Assembly: GCF_025699295.1 (NCBI RefSeq)
Contig: NZ_JAILWB010000003.1
Location: 186,001-250,000, forward strand
Length of the DNA: 64,000 nt
Direction of reading: 5' to 3'
From: Hydrogenophaga sp.
Lineage (GTDB): Bacteria; Pseudomonadota; Gammaproteobacteria; Burkholderiales; Burkholderiaceae_C
Within the stretch, counting starts at the first letter, position 1, and each line of letters starts with the position of its first letter. A program made the position numbers and the translations under genes. This document shows positions 45,055 through 56,051 of the stretch, piece after piece. The notes beneath the pieces were generated by a model. It was not told where the DNA came from. It saw only the letters and a list, made by a program, of their open reading frames with translations, and made no database searches.

Positions 45055-47034
45055 TCAGGGTGCGGTGGCCGGCGCTGGCGCCGGGGCTTCCGGCGGCCAG
45101 GGCATCGCGCTGGCCCTGAGTGGCGTGCCGATGGGTGCGCTGGCCTGTCCCAGGCGCACGGCGGCGAGGTCTTGCGGATTGGGGTACTGGTCCATCAGCA
45201 GGTAGTCGAACACGCGGCGCGCGATGGGTGCGGCATGCGCCGATCCAAAGCCGGCGTTCTCCACCACCAGCGCCAGCGCCACGCGCGGCTGGTCCACCGG
45301 GGCGAAGGCGATGTAGAGCGAGTGGTCACGCTGGTGCTCCTCCAGTTTGCGCGCGTCGTAGCGATCCTTCTGGCCGATGGTCACGGCCTGGGCGGTGCCG
45401 GTCTTGCCCCCGCTGGCGTAGCCCGCTCCTGCGAACACACGGGTGGAGGTGCCCTCGGTCGTCACCGCCTGCATGGCTTCGAGCACGGTGCGCACGTTCC
45501 CGGGCTTGAAGCCGAGGTCTTCCGCGGGCAGGACCGCCTGCGGCACACGCTCGCGCGTGATCACGTTCTCGGTCGCCTTGATGAGGTGTGGCGTGTACTT
45601 GACGCCGCCGTTGGCCAGCGTGGCCATGGCCTGCGCGAGCTGCAGCATTGTGAAGCTGTTGTAACCCTGGCCGATCCCCAGCGAAATGGTCTCGCCCGGG
45701 TACCAGCGCTGCTGCTCGGGACGCTTGTAGTTGTTGCGCTTCCAGGCCTGGCTGGGCAAAACGCCACGCACCTCGCCCCTGAGGTCGATGCCGGTGATCT
45801 GGCCGAAACCCAGTGGCTGCATGAAATCGTGCATGGCGTCCACGCCCATCTCGTGGGCCAGCGAGTAGTAGTAGACGTTGCTGGACTTGACGATGCTGCG
45901 CTTCATGTCCACCGCGCCCAGACCGCCTTCATCGTGGCTGCGGAAGCGGTGTCCACCGAGCATCCAGAACCCGGGGTCGTTGACGGAGGTGCTGGCACTG
46001 CGCAAGCCGGTTTCCAGCGCCGCCAGGGCCATGAAGGGCTTGTAGGTGGAGCCCGGTGGGTAGGTGCCACGCAGCGCGCGGTTCAGCAGCGGCTTGTCCA
46101 CCGACTCGTTGAGCGCGCGCCAGTTTTCCACGTCGATGCCGTCGACGAAAAGGTTGGGGTCGAAGGTCGGTTTGCTCACGAAGGCCAGCACTTCACCCGA
46201 GCGTGGGTCGATTGCCACCAGTGCGCCGCGCCGCTCGCCGTACATGTCCTCGATCAGCTTCTGCAGCTGGATGTCGATCGACAGCACCACGGTGTTGCCC
46301 GGGGTGGCGGGCGTGTTGGCCAGCGAACGCACGGCGCGCCCGCCGGCCGAGGTTTCCACCCGGTCGAAGCCCGTGGTGCCGTGCAACTCCCGCTCGTAGC
46401 TCTGTTCCGCACCGAGCTTGCCGATGTACTCGGTGCCGCGGTAGTTGGCCTGGTCCTCTTCCGGCCAGTCGGCAATCGCGGCGGTCTCGCGCTGGTTGAT
46501 GCGCCCGATGTAGCCGATCACATGGCTGGCGGTTTCCCCGTTGGGGTACTGGCGCAGCAGCCGCGCGCGCACTTCCACCCCCGGGAAGCGGTAGCGCTGC
46601 ACCGTGAAGCGCGCCACCTCTTCGTCGCTCAGGCGGGTGCGCAGCGGCAAGGAGTCGAAGCGGTGCGATTCTTCCAGCAGCTTGCGAAAGCGCCGCTGGT
46701 CACGCGGCGTGACCTCCACGAGCTTGCCCAGTTCGGCGATGGTGGCGTCGAGGTCTTCCACGCGCGAGGGCGTGATCTCCAGTGTGTAGGCCGAGTAGTT
46801 GGTGGCAAGCACCCGGCCTTTGCGGTCCAGGATCTGGCCGCGATTGGGCACCACCGGCAGTACGGCGGTGCGGTTGCTCTCGGCCTGCGCCAGCAGGTCG
46901 TCGTGGCGCATCACCTGCAGATACACCATGCGCGCGGCGATCAGCCCGAACGCAAACACCACCGCCAGACCGATCAGCAGCACCCGGGCGCGGAACTGCG
47001 CCAGGTCGGCTTCGACGTTGCGGATCTCTGTCAT
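45055..47034 (-). CDS. mrdA: Penicillin-binding protein 2 (peptidoglycan transpeptidase)
   Basis: A 659-residue class B PBP, the transpeptidase of the elongasome. One N-terminal membrane helix (about 17-38) precedes the pedestal domain and the transpeptidase domain with S329-T-Y-K332, S384-S-N386 and K544-T-G546. An Ala/Pro-rich tail (about 625-659) is disordered. Fourth gene after mreB-mreC-mreD, with 143 bp containing a repeat between. The rodA gene that normally follows mrdA is absent; the next gene is convergent. Confidence 0.96.
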   Translation of the reverse strand: MTEIRNVEADLAQFRARVLLIGLAVVFAFGLIAARMVYLQVMRHDDLLAQAESNRTAVLPVVPNRGQILDRKGRVLATNYSAYTLEITPSRVEDLDATIAELGKLVEVTPRDQRRFRKLLEESHRFDSLPLRTRLSDEEVARFTVQRYRFPGVEVRARLLRQYPNGETASHVIGYIGRINQRETAAIADWPEEDQANYRGTEYIGKLGAEQSYERELHGTTGFDRVETSAGGRAVRSLANTPATPGNTVVLSIDIQLQKLIEDMYGERRGALVAIDPRSGEVLAFVSKPTFDPNLFVDGIDVENWRALNESVDKPLLNRALRGTYPPGSTYKPFMALAALETGLRSASTSVNDPGFWMLGGHRFRSHDEGGLGAVDMKRSIVKSSNVYYYSLAHEMGVDAMHDFMQPLGFGQITGIDLRGEVRGVLPSQAWKRNNYKRPEQQRWYPGETISLGIGQGYNSFTMLQLAQAMATLANGGVKYTPHLIKATENVITRERVPQAVLPAEDLGFKPGNVRTVLEAMQAVTTEGTSTRVFAGAGYASGGKTGTAQAVTIGQKDRYDARKLEEHQRDHSLYIAFAPVDQPRVALALVVENAGFGSAHAAPIARRVFDYLLMDQYPNPQDLAAVRLGQASAPIGTPLRASAMPWPPEAPAPAPATAP

Positions 47035-47059
47035 GGTTCTCGTTTTACCGCAAGGGGCA

Positions 47060-47166
47060 CGATCCGTGGCGCGCCAGGCGCTCGCCGGGCAGGGCTTGCG
47101 CGGAACCGGCTTTGCCGGGCCGCTGCGAGCGCCCCCTTGAGGGGGTGACGCCGGAGGCGGCGCGGG
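47060..47166. repeat. Intergenic GC-hairpin repeat, copy E
   Basis: CCCCCTT-GA-GGGGG (47132-47145), preceded by CGCTGCGAGC and flanked by CCGGCTTTGCCGGGC-type inverted pairs. It occupies the mreD-mrdA gap inside an otherwise compact operon. Same family as the other four copies. Confidence 0.65.
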
Positions 47167-47177
47167 GATGTTTCATG

Positions 47178-47708
47178 TCACAGCGGCCGGTTGTCGTCAG
47201 GGTTCGGCGCACGGCGCTGCGGCGCCAGCAGCAGCACGCTCACCACCGGCCAGAGCGTGGCTTCGATCACCGGCGCGAGCAAGTAGGGCACACCGGGGAA
47301 GCTGCCTCCAGCGGCCAGGCGCACCAGCAGTTCAAGCGCGTGCGCGGCCAGGAACAGGGGCAGCACCTGCACCGCCTGGTTGGGCACGCCGAACCAGAGC
47401 AGGCGCCGGTGCATCGAGATGCCGAGAAAGCCCAGGGCGGTGTAGGCCAGCGCGTGCTGGCCGAGCAGGGCGCCCTGGTGCACGTCCATCGCCAGGCCGA
47501 ATGCGAACGCCACGCCCACGCCGATGCGCAAGGGCTGGTGCACACTCCAGAACACCAGCACCACCGCGAGCAGGTCGGGCACCCAGGCGGCGCGGCCGAA
47601 CAGCCCCATGTTCAACAACATGTTGAACATCAGCGCTGCGATCAGGCTGAACCAGATGAAGGCGGGGTTGGCGGGCAGCAGCAGTTGCTGGCCGGGTCGC
47701 ATGATCAT
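47178..47708 (-). CDS. mreD: Rod shape-determining protein MreD
   Basis: A 176-residue inner-membrane protein with five or six helices and the typical start MIMRPGQQLLLPANPAFIWFS. It couples MreC to the elongation machinery. Its ATG overlaps the mreC stop (ATGA at 47705-47708). Length normal. Confidence 0.93.
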   Translation of the reverse strand: MIMRPGQQLLLPANPAFIWFSLIAALMFNMLLNMGLFGRAAWVPDLLAVVLVFWSVHQPLRIGVGVAFAFGLAMDVHQGALLGQHALAYTALGFLGISMHRRLLWFGVPNQAVQVLPLFLAAHALELLVRLAAGGSFPGVPYLLAPVIEATLWPVVSVLLLAPQRRAPNPDDNRPL

Positions 47709-48652
47709 GGCGCACTGCTCCGTCCGGGCGTGGCAGTGCCCGCCGGCGGGGCGGCCACTGGCTGCGGCTGTGCTGCCCAAGGCGATGGCGGCTGAGCGGC
47801 CGCCGCCGGGCGCAGCACCAGCACATGCAGCGTGCCATTGATGCGCGCCAGCGGTTCGCAACGGATGCGGGCGAACGACGACTCCGCCTGACGTTCCACC
47901 GAGGTGACGCGCGCCACCGGCAGGCCGGCGGGGTACACGCCGTCCACGCCGCTGGTGGTGAGCAGGTCGCCCTGGGCGATGTCGGCGCTGGCCAGCGTAT
48001 AGCGCAGCTCCAGCCCGTCGCCGGCGGTCGAGGGTTGTCCGTAGGCCACGCTGCGCACGCCGGTGCGCGTGTTGAGCACAGGAATCGCCTGATCGCGGTC
48101 GATCAGCAGGGTGACCTCCGACACCAGCGGATAGACGCGCGTGATCTGGCCAAGCACCCCGCTCTCGTCGATCACGGGCGAGCCCGCCTCGACGCCGTGG
48201 GTCTGGCCGCGGTCGATCACGACCTTGCGCGAATACGGGTCGGCCGCGTCGTACAGCACCTGGGCACCGGTGGCGCTGTTGCCGGTGCGCTCGCGCATGG
48301 CCAGCAGTTCGCGCAGGCGCTGGTTCTCCAGGGTGATCTGTTCAAGCTGCAGGCTGCGCTCGGCCTGCTCGGCCAGCCGCTTGAGCGCGTCGGCCTCGCC
48401 GGCCTGTGCGGCATGCAGCGAGGTGAAGTAGCCACCCGCCGCGGAGACAGCCTGCACCGGCTGCAGCACCAGCCATTGCACGGGGTACAGCACGGCGGCC
48501 ACTGCGGTGCGGATCGGTACCGTGATACGGAAGCGCAGATCGGCCACCATGAGAAACAGGGCCAGGGCGCTGAACACCACCAGTTTGGACAGGGCCGACG
48601 GACCCTGTTTGAAGAACGGGGGCGGTGTACGGTCCAGGGTGCCCAGTGGCAT
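47705..48652 (-). CDS. mreC: Rod shape-determining protein MreC
   Basis: A 315-residue bitopic membrane protein: cytoplasmic tail with a proline-rich stretch, one helix (about 24-45), a periplasmic coiled coil (about 75-120, AEQAERSLQLEQITLENQRL) and a beta-barrel domain (DRGQTHGVEAGSPVIDESGVLGQ). The Ala/Pro-rich C-terminus (about 280-315) is disordered. Scaffolds PBP2 and RodA. Between mreB and mreD, overlapping mreD by 4 bp. Confidence 0.95.
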   Translation of the reverse strand: MPLGTLDRTPPPFFKQGPSALSKLVVFSALALFLMVADLRFRITVPIRTAVAAVLYPVQWLVLQPVQAVSAAGGYFTSLHAAQAGEADALKRLAEQAERSLQLEQITLENQRLRELLAMRERTGNSATGAQVLYDAADPYSRKVVIDRGQTHGVEAGSPVIDESGVLGQITRVYPLVSEVTLLIDRDQAIPVLNTRTGVRSVAYGQPSTAGDGLELRYTLASADIAQGDLLTTSGVDGVYPAGLPVARVTSVERQAESSFARIRCEPLARINGTLHVLVLRPAAAAQPPSPWAAQPQPVAAPPAGTATPGRSSAP

Positions 48653-48713
48653 GGCGCTCGTTCGGGTCCGGTCGGTGGGGTGGCTGGCGCGGTGCCGTGG
48701 CCCGCGCGCAGGC

Positions 48714-49841
<1,128 letters not shown>

Positions 49842-50026
49842 CTAAGTGGTTGATTTCAAGGCGAAAACCGCGACGGCACGAGGCCATGCCGTCAAACCTT
49901 GGATAATACCGTATCCCCTGTGCACAACTGCACGCAATTGGGGCGCAATTTGCCCGCTTACAAGCCGTTTCAGCCGCGAACGCCGCGCCTGGTGCGGCAC
50001 CCTCATCCACCCGGAACCGTTCTGTC

Positions 50027-50326
50027 ATGTCCCTGACCCTGTCCGACATCGGGCGCATCGCGAACCTGGCGCGCCTGGAGCTCTCGCCGGCCCATGGCGA
50101 AACCCTGCTTGCCCAGCTCAATGGCTTCTTCGACATCGTCGAGCAGATGAACGCGGTGGACACCACCGGTGTCGAGCCGCTGGCGCACCCCACGGCCGTG
50201 ATCGACCACGTCTCGCTGCGCTTGCGCCCGGACGTGGCCAGCGAGCCCAACGACCGCGAGGCCAACCAGAAGAGCGCGCCTGCAGTCGAGCGCGGCCTGT
50301 TCCTCGTGCCCAAGGTGATCGAATGA
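50027..50326 (+). CDS. gatC: Aspartyl/glutamyl-tRNA amidotransferase subunit C
   Basis: A 99-residue subunit that wraps around GatA and GatB. Starts [19 protein letters not shown], with the conserved [25 protein letters not shown] segment. The stop overlaps the gatA start by 4 bp. Divergent from mreB across an AT-richer promoter region. Confidence 0.95.
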   Translation: MSLTLSDIGRIANLARLELSPAHGETLLAQLNGFFDIVEQMNAVDTTGVEPLAHPTAVIDHVSLRLRPDVASEPNDREANQKSAPAVERGLFLVPKVIE

Positions 50327-51813
50327 GGGCGCTTCACGAGATGGGCGTGGCCGAACTGGCGGCCGCCATCGCCGGCAAGAAGACCAGCAGCGTCGAGGCC
50401 GCCCAGCACCTGCTGGCGCGCGCGAAACAGCACGAATCCCTGGGCGCCTACCTGGCCGTCAATGAAGAGGCAACCCTGGCCCAGGCGCGCGCGGCCGACG
50501 CTCGCCTGGCCGCGGGCGAGCGCACGCCGCTGCTGGGCGTGCCGGTCGCGCACAAGGACATCTTCGTCACCAGGGACTTCGCCACCACCGCCGGCTCGAA
50601 GATGCTGCAGGGTTACCAGAGCCCGTTCGACGCCACCGTGGTGCAGCGCCTGGCGGCGCAGGGCGTTGTGACGCTGGGCAAGCTCAACTGCGACGAATTC
50701 GCCATGGGCGGCAGCAATGAGAACTCGGCCTACGCGGTGGCCCACAACCCCTGGGATGCCTCGCGCGTACCAGGAGGCTCGTCCGGTGGCACGGCGGTGG
50801 CGGTGGCCGCGCGCCTGCTGCCTGCCGCCACCGGCACCGACACCGGCGGATCGATCCGCCAGCCCGCCAGTTTCTGTGGCGTCACCGGCATCAAGCCCAC
50901 TTACGGCCGCTGCTCGCGCTACGGCATGGTGGCGTTCGCCTCCAGCCTGGACCAGGCCGGTGTGATGGCGCGCAGCGCCGCCGATTGCGCCGCGTTGCTG
51001 AGCGCCATGGCCGGGCCGGACATCGACCGCGACTCCACCAGCCTGGACCACCCGGCCGAGGACTACACCGCCCTGCTCGGAAAACCCCGCGAAGGCGCGA
51101 CCGCCACGCTGCCGCTCAAGGGCCTGCGCATCGGCCTGCCCCGGGAGTTCTTCGGCGAGGGTTGCGCGCCCGACGTGATCGCCGCCGTGCGCACGGCGCT
51201 GGCGGAATACCAAAAACTGGGTGCCACGCTGGTGGATGTGTCGCTGCCGCGCACTGAGTTGTCGATCCCGGTCTACTACATCATCGCCCCCGCCGAAGCC
51301 AGCTCCAACCTCAGCCGCTTCGACGGCGTGAAGTTCGGCCACCGCGCCGCGCAGTACGGCGACCTGATCGACATGTACAAGAAGTCGCGCAGCGAAGGCT
51401 TCGGCCCCGAGGTGCAGCGCCGCATCATGATCGGCACCTATGTGCTGAGCCATGGTTACTACGACGCCTACTACCTCAAGGCGCAGCAGATCCGCCGCCT
51501 GATCGCGCAGGACTTCCAGCAGGCCTTCACGCAGTGCGACCTGATCGCCGGCCCGGTCGCGCCCACCGTGGCCTGGACCATCGGCGAAAAAAGCAACGAC
51601 CCGGTGGCCAACTACCTGGCCGACATCTTCACGCTGCCCGGCTCGCTGGCCGGCCTGCCCGGCATGAGCGTGCCCGCCGGCTTCGGTGCGGGCGGCATGC
51701 CCGTGGGCCTGCAACTCCTGGGCAACCATTTCCAGGAAGGCCCGCTGCTGCAGGCCGCGCACGCCTTCCAGCAGGCCACCGACTGGCACACCCGCACGCC
51801 CACGGGCTTCTGA
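50323..51813 (+). CDS. gatA: Glutamyl-tRNA(Gln) amidotransferase subunit A
   Basis: A 496-residue amidase-signature enzyme that supplies ammonia from glutamine to GatB for making Gln-tRNA(Gln)/Asn-tRNA(Asn). The catalytic triad is K78, S153 and S177 ([27 protein letters not shown]). ATG 50323 overlaps the gatC stop (ATGA). Two bases separate it from gatB. Confidence 0.97.
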   Translation: MRALHEMGVAELAAAIAGKKTSSVEAAQHLLARAKQHESLGAYLAVNEEATLAQARAADARLAAGERTPLLGVPVAHKDIFVTRDFATTAGSKMLQGYQSPFDATVVQRLAAQGVVTLGKLNCDEFAMGGSNENSAYAVAHNPWDASRVPGGSSGGTAVAVAARLLPAATGTDTGGSIRQPASFCGVTGIKPTYGRCSRYGMVAFASSLDQAGVMARSAADCAALLSAMAGPDIDRDSTSLDHPAEDYTALLGKPREGATATLPLKGLRIGLPREFFGEGCAPDVIAAVRTALAEYQKLGATLVDVSLPRTELSIPVYYIIAPAEASSNLSRFDGVKFGHRAAQYGDLIDMYKKSRSEGFGPEVQRRIMIGTYVLSHGYYDAYYLKAQQIRRLIAQDFQQAFTQCDLIAGPVAPTVAWTIGEKSNDPVANYLADIFTLPGSLAGLPGMSVPAGFGAGGMPVGLQLLGNHFQEGPLLQAAHAFQQATDWHTRTPTGF

Positions 51814-51815
51814 CC

Positions 51816-53273
51816 ATGAGCAACAAGACAGCCTCCCTCCTGGTCCAGGGCTACGAAGTCGTGATCGGCTTTGAGACCCACGCCCAGCTCGCCACGCAAT
51901 CCAAGATATTCAGCCGTGCGCCCACGGCCTTCGGCGCCGAGCCCAATACCCAGGCCTGCGCGGTCGACCTGGCCCTGCCCGGCACCTTGCCGGTGATGAA
52001 CCGCGAAGCCGTGGCCTGCGCCATCCGCCTGGGACTGGCGCTGGGCTCGCACATCGCCGAGCAGAGCGTGTTCGCGCGCAAGAACTACTTCTACCCCGAC
52101 CTGCCCAAGGGCTACCAGATCAGCCAGTTCGAGATCCCGGTGGTGCAGGGCGGCGAGGTAGGCTTCTTCCTCGGTGACGAGAAGAAGACCGTGCGCCTGG
52201 TGCGCGCGCATCTGGAGGAGGACGCGGGCAAGTCGCTGCACGAGGACTTCGTCGGCCAGAGCGGCATCGACCTCAACCGCGCCGGCACGCCGCTGCTGGA
52301 GATCGTGACCGAACCCGACATGCGCTCCAGCGCCGAGGCCGTGGCCTACGCCAAGGAGCTGCACAAGATCGTGACCTGGATCGGCATCTGCGACGGCAAC
52401 ATGCAGGAGGGCTCGTTCCGTTGCGACGCCAACGTGTCGGTGCGCAAGCCGGGCGCGCCGCTGGGCACGCGGCGCGAGATCAAGAACCTGAACAGCTTCA
52501 AGTTCATGCAGCAGGCCATCGACTATGAAGTGCGCTGGCAGATCGAGCAGATCGAAGACGGCTTCTCGATCCAGCAGGCCACTGTGCTGTTCGATCCCGA
52601 CACCGGCGAGACGCGCGCCATGCGCACCAAGGAAGATGCAGCCGACTACCGCTACTTCCCCGACCCGGATCTGCCGCCGCTGGTGATCGAGCGGGCGTGG
52701 GTGGAGGAGGTGAAGGCCGCCATGCCCGAACTGCCCCGCGCCATGGCCGAACGTTTCGTGCGGCAGTACGGCCTGCCCGAGTACGACGCCACCACGCTCA
52801 CGCAGAGCCCGGCGATGGCGGCCTACTTCGAGGTGGCGGCGAAAGCCAGCGGCCAGGCCAAGATGGTGAGCAACTGGGTGATGGGGGAAGTGTCGCGCCG
52901 GCTCAACAACGAGGAGCGCGATATCGTCGACGCGCCGGTGCAGGCCCGGCAGCTGGCTGCGCTGATAGGGCGCATTGCCGATGGCACGGTGTCGAACAAC
53001 GCGGCCAAACAGGTGTTCGATGCGCTGTGGACCGGTCAGGACGGCGAGGTCGACGCCATCATCGAAGCCAAGGGCCTCAAGCAAGTCAGCGACACCGGTG
53101 CCATCGAGAAGATCATCGACGAGGTGATGACTGCCAACGCAGAGATGGTGGCCCAGTTCCGCGCCGGCAAGGAAAAGGCCTTCAACGCCCTGGTCGGCCA
53201 GGCCATGAAGGCGAGCAAGGGCAAGGCCAACCCGCAGCAGGTCAACGACCTGCTGCGCCAGAAACTCGGCTGA
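51816..53273 (+). CDS. gatB: Aspartyl/glutamyl-tRNA amidotransferase subunit B
   Basis: A 485-residue subunit that activates the tRNA-bound glutamate or aspartate and amidates it. N-terminal kinase-like cradle domain ([48 protein letters not shown]) and the C-terminal helical and YqeY-like tail (about 370-485). The start at [12 protein letters not shown] follows gatA by 2 bp. Presence of GatCAB is standard for betaproteobacteria lacking AsnRS-based or GlnRS-based routes. Confidence 0.97.
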   Translation: MSNKTASLLVQGYEVVIGFETHAQLATQSKIFSRAPTAFGAEPNTQACAVDLALPGTLPVMNREAVACAIRLGLALGSHIAEQSVFARKNYFYPDLPKGYQISQFEIPVVQGGEVGFFLGDEKKTVRLVRAHLEEDAGKSLHEDFVGQSGIDLNRAGTPLLEIVTEPDMRSSAEAVAYAKELHKIVTWIGICDGNMQEGSFRCDANVSVRKPGAPLGTRREIKNLNSFKFMQQAIDYEVRWQIEQIEDGFSIQQATVLFDPDTGETRAMRTKEDAADYRYFPDPDLPPLVIERAWVEEVKAAMPELPRAMAERFVRQYGLPEYDATTLTQSPAMAAYFEVAAKASGQAKMVSNWVMGEVSRRLNNEERDIVDAPVQARQLAALIGRIADGTVSNNAAKQVFDALWTGQDGEVDAIIEAKGLKQVSDTGAIEKIIDEVMTANAEMVAQFRAGKEKAFNALVGQAMKASKGKANPQQVNDLLRQKLG

Positions 53274-53297
53274 TCAGGCAGGAGACGCGCCGCCGCG

Positions 53298-53984
53298 TCA
53301 GCGCGAGGTCGCGGCGCTGCCAGTGCGCACGCCCGCAGCGGCCCAGAGCTGCCGCAGCTTGGCCAGTTCCTCGTCGAAGCGCGCATTGATGCGCTGCTTC
53401 TCCTGGGCCTGCTCGTCCAGGAAGCGCTTCTGCACCACCATCTGCTTTTCGTTGTCCTCAAACTTGCGCCGCAACCAGCTGGGCGCCTTGCTCACGTCGC
53501 TCTGGTAGAACTCCAGTTCGACATCGATCTCCTTGCGTTGCGCCACCAGGGCCAGCTCGCGCTTGTGGACCGCGCCGATCACCTCGTCGATCTGCGCCAG
53601 CGCCTCGGCCCGCTCCTTGTCGTGCACGCCCTGGTTGGGGTAGCGGATCAGCAGGGCGCGTTCGCGCCGCCGCTCTTCCAGCACCCGGGCGCGCTGTTCG
53701 GCCTCGAGCTTGCGCTGGGCTTCAAGCTGGGCGCGCTCGTCGGCGGTGTAGCTCGGTGGCAGGGTTTTAACGATCGTGCCGGTGTTGCCCAGCTGGTGCT
53801 GCTCCCGGTCCAGGCATTCGACGATGGGGCGATCCGACGTGAGACGGCGACCCTTGGCGTCCACACAGGTATAGATCTGTGCCTGCACCCCCGTGCTCCA
53901 CAGGCCTGCACCCAGCAGCAGGGCACCGCTGGCGGCCCACAGGCCAGCGCGTGGCAGGGAAAGCATGGACGGGCGGTGATACAT
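53298..53984 (-). CDS. DUF4124-domain exported protein with coiled coil
   Basis: A 228-residue exported protein. Signal peptide (to about VQAQ, residue 36), then the DUF4124 core QIYTCVDAKGRRLTSDRPIVECLDR with its two cysteines, and a long charged coiled coil (about 90-215, rich in E, K, R and Q). Common in gamma- and betaproteobacteria; function unknown. Start MYHRPSMLSL; MLSLPRAG six codons on is an alternative. Convergent with gatB; downstream of pyrE on the same strand. Confidence 0.85.
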   Translation of the reverse strand: MYHRPSMLSLPRAGLWAASGALLLGAGLWSTGVQAQIYTCVDAKGRRLTSDRPIVECLDREQHQLGNTGTIVKTLPPSYTADERAQLEAQRKLEAEQRARVLEERRRERALLIRYPNQGVHDKERAEALAQIDEVIGAVHKRELALVAQRKEIDVELEFYQSDVSKAPSWLRRKFEDNEKQMVVQKRFLDEQAQEKQRINARFDEELAKLRQLWAAAGVRTGSAATSR

Positions 53985-54001
53985 GGGTAGGGAGTGGGGT
54001 A

Positions 54002-54721
54002 TCAGGATACGCCATAGCGCTGGCGGTAGGCGAGCACGCGTTCGCGGTGCGCGTCCTGCTCGCCGCCCGTGTGGTCCGACAGATACTGCAGCAAATCGGC
54101 CAGCCTCGCAATCGTACAAACTTGCATGCCCAGCGCGTGCTGGACATATTGCACGGCACTGTGTTCCACGTCGCGTACCTGCCCGTCGGGTCCGACCTCG
54201 GTGGCTTTTTCCTGGCGGTCCAGCGCGATCGCGATCGCGTGCGGCGTCGCGCCCGCGGCGCGGATCAGCGCGATCGACTCGCGCGCGGCGGTGCCGGCGG
54301 ACATGACGTCGTCCACGATCAGCACGCGCCCCTTGAGCGGCGCGCCCACCAGGCTGCCGCCTTCGCCATGGTCCTTGGCTTCCTTGCGGTTGTAGGCAAA
54401 GGGCACGTTGCGACCCAGGCGCGCGAGCTCGATGGACACCGCCGCACCGAGCGGAATGCCCTTGTAGGCCGGGCCGAAAATCATGTCGAATCCGATGCCG
54501 CTGGCCACCAGGGCTTTTGCATAGAATTGCGCGAGCCGGCCCAGCTTGGCGCCGTCGTCGAACAGCCCGGCGTTGAAGAAATACGGGCTCATGCGCCCGG
54601 CCTTGGTCTTGAATTCGCCAAAGCGCAGCGCGCCGGCGTCCACGCAAAACTGCACGAATTCCTGCGCCAGCGCCGCATCAACCGGCGCGTCGGCCTGCGC
54701 CGTGCTTGTACCCGACACCAT
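54002..54721 (-). CDS. pyrE: Orotate phosphoribosyltransferase
   Basis: A 239-residue pyrimidine-synthesis enzyme joining orotate and PRPP to OMP. PRPP motif VLIVDDVMSAGTA, catalytic-loop region FAYNRKEAKDHGEGG, and GRMSPYFFNAG near the N-terminus. Start MVSGTSTAQA at 54721. Divergent from xth with essentially no spacer, so each gene's upstream signals lie in the other's coding sequence. Confidence 0.96.
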   Translation of the reverse strand: MVSGTSTAQADAPVDAALAQEFVQFCVDAGALRFGEFKTKAGRMSPYFFNAGLFDDGAKLGRLAQFYAKALVASGIGFDMIFGPAYKGIPLGAAVSIELARLGRNVPFAYNRKEAKDHGEGGSLVGAPLKGRVLIVDDVMSAGTAARESIALIRAAGATPHAIAIALDRQEKATEVGPDGQVRDVEHSAVQYVQHALGMQVCTIARLADLLQYLSDHTGGEQDAHRERVLAYRQRYGVS

Positions 54722-54731
54722 GGAGACATCC

Positions 54732-55526
54732 TTGTTCAAACTGACCAGCCTCAACCTCAATGGCATCCGCTCCGCCACCACCAAGGGGCTGGAGAAGTGG
54801 CTGACCACTCACGCGCCCGATTGTATTTGCGTGCAGGAAGTCAAGGCCCAGGCGGCCGATGTGAGTGGTCGTTTCGAGGAGCTTGCTGGCCTGAAGGGAC
54901 ACTTCCATTTCGCGCAGAAGAAGGGTTACTCGGGCACGGCGGTGTACACGCGGCACGAGCCCAGCGAGGTGGTCATCGGTTTCGGCTCGCCGGAGTTCGA
55001 TGCCGAAGGGCGGTTCACCGAGCTGCGCTTCGACACCCCCCGGCGCAAGCTCTCCATCCTCAGCGTCTACTTTCCCAGCGGCTCCTCCGGGCCGGAGCGC
55101 CAGGAAGCCAAGTACCGATTCCTGGACGCCTTCTTTCCGCACCTGCAGGCGCTCAAGGACGGTGGGCGCGAGTTCATCCTGTGTGGTGACGTGAACATCG
55201 CGCACCAGGAGAAGGACCTGAAGAACTGGCGCAGCAACCAGAAGAACAGCGGCTTCCTGCCGGAGGAACGCGCCTGGATGACCAGGCTGCTGGACGAAGG
55301 TGGCATGGTCGACGTCTACCGCCGCCTGCAGCCCGACACCACCGACGCCTGCTACACGTGGTGGAGCAACCGGGGCCAGGCCTACGCGAACAATGTGGGC
55401 TGGCGGCTGGACTACCACCTGGCGACGCCGGCCATGGCCGCACTGGCGCGCAGCGAGGCGATCTACAAGGGCGAGAAGTTCAGCGACCACGCGCCGATCA
55501 CGATCGGCTACGACTTCACGCTCTGA
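54732..55526 (+). CDS. xth: Exodeoxyribonuclease III
   Basis: A 264-residue AP endonuclease/3'-5' exonuclease of the Xth/ExoA family in base excision repair. Motifs: LTSLNLNGIRSA (N-terminal Asn), CVQEVKAQ (metal Glu), ILCGDVNIAHQEKDL, and YKGEKFSDHAPITI (catalytic His). I choose TTG 54732 because GGAGA (54722-54726) sits 5 bp before it and the family begins with a short MFKLTSLN; an in-frame ATG at 54720 (METSLFKL) has no ribosome site and would overlap the pyrE start codon. Confidence 0.93.
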   Translation: MFKLTSLNLNGIRSATTKGLEKWLTTHAPDCICVQEVKAQAADVSGRFEELAGLKGHFHFAQKKGYSGTAVYTRHEPSEVVIGFGSPEFDAEGRFTELRFDTPRRKLSILSVYFPSGSSGPERQEAKYRFLDAFFPHLQALKDGGREFILCGDVNIAHQEKDLKNWRSNQKNSGFLPEERAWMTRLLDEGGMVDVYRRLQPDTTDACYTWWSNRGQAYANNVGWRLDYHLATPAMAALARSEAIYKGEKFSDHAPITIGYDFTL

Positions 55527-55529
55527 GCC

Positions 55530-56000
55530 TCAGCGGTACTGCGCTGCCGAGATGAATTCGCGGAAGGTCTCGCACCACACCACCACCGTGTTGTATGCCA
55601 TGAGATCGACGCCAGCGGGCAGCGCGACGACGAAGTTCTCGAACGTCTTCACATCGCCCACGCGCAGCGCGTCGGCCTTGACGCGGTGGAATTCCGCTTC
55701 GTCCTGAACGAACGCAGGCGACAGGTAGAGCTTGTAGTCCGGCCCCGGCGCCAGGCGCCCCATCAGCGCCACCGCTGTCGGCCCCACCGACACCGTGCCT
55801 TCGCCCCAGTGCAGGGCGTCGCTGCCCGCGAGGTCGCGGCGGAACTGGCCGGTGAACTGCGCCTTCTCTGCCAGTGCACTGACCTCGGCCGCTTCGGGCG
55901 AATCCGGCGCGATCAGGATCGGCAGCAGGTAGATGCCCGCAGCAAAGCCCGCCAGGGCAACCAGGGCGTGCGAGACGAGCAGGAGCAGGGCTTTCTTCAT
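55530..56000 (-). CDS. DM13-domain exported/membrane protein
   Basis: A 156-residue protein with an N-terminal membrane anchor or signal (residues 3-30) and a DM13 domain (about 50-155: GEGTVSVGPTAVALMGRLAPGPDYKLYLSP, then VVWCETFREFISAAQYR with a conserved cysteine). DM13 proteins are thought to take part in extracellular redox/hydroxylation reactions; no direct evidence here. Convergent with xth. Confidence 0.85.
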   Translation of the reverse strand: MKKALLLLVSHALVALAGFAAGIYLLPILIAPDSPEAAEVSALAEKAQFTGQFRRDLAGSDALHWGEGTVSVGPTAVALMGRLAPGPDYKLYLSPAFVQDEAEFHRVKADALRVGDVKTFENFVVALPAGVDLMAYNTVVVWCETFREFISAAQYR

Positions 56001-56051
56001 GCGGCCGGTTGTACACCACGCCACCTAGAATCGGGGACTTTTCAGACCACC

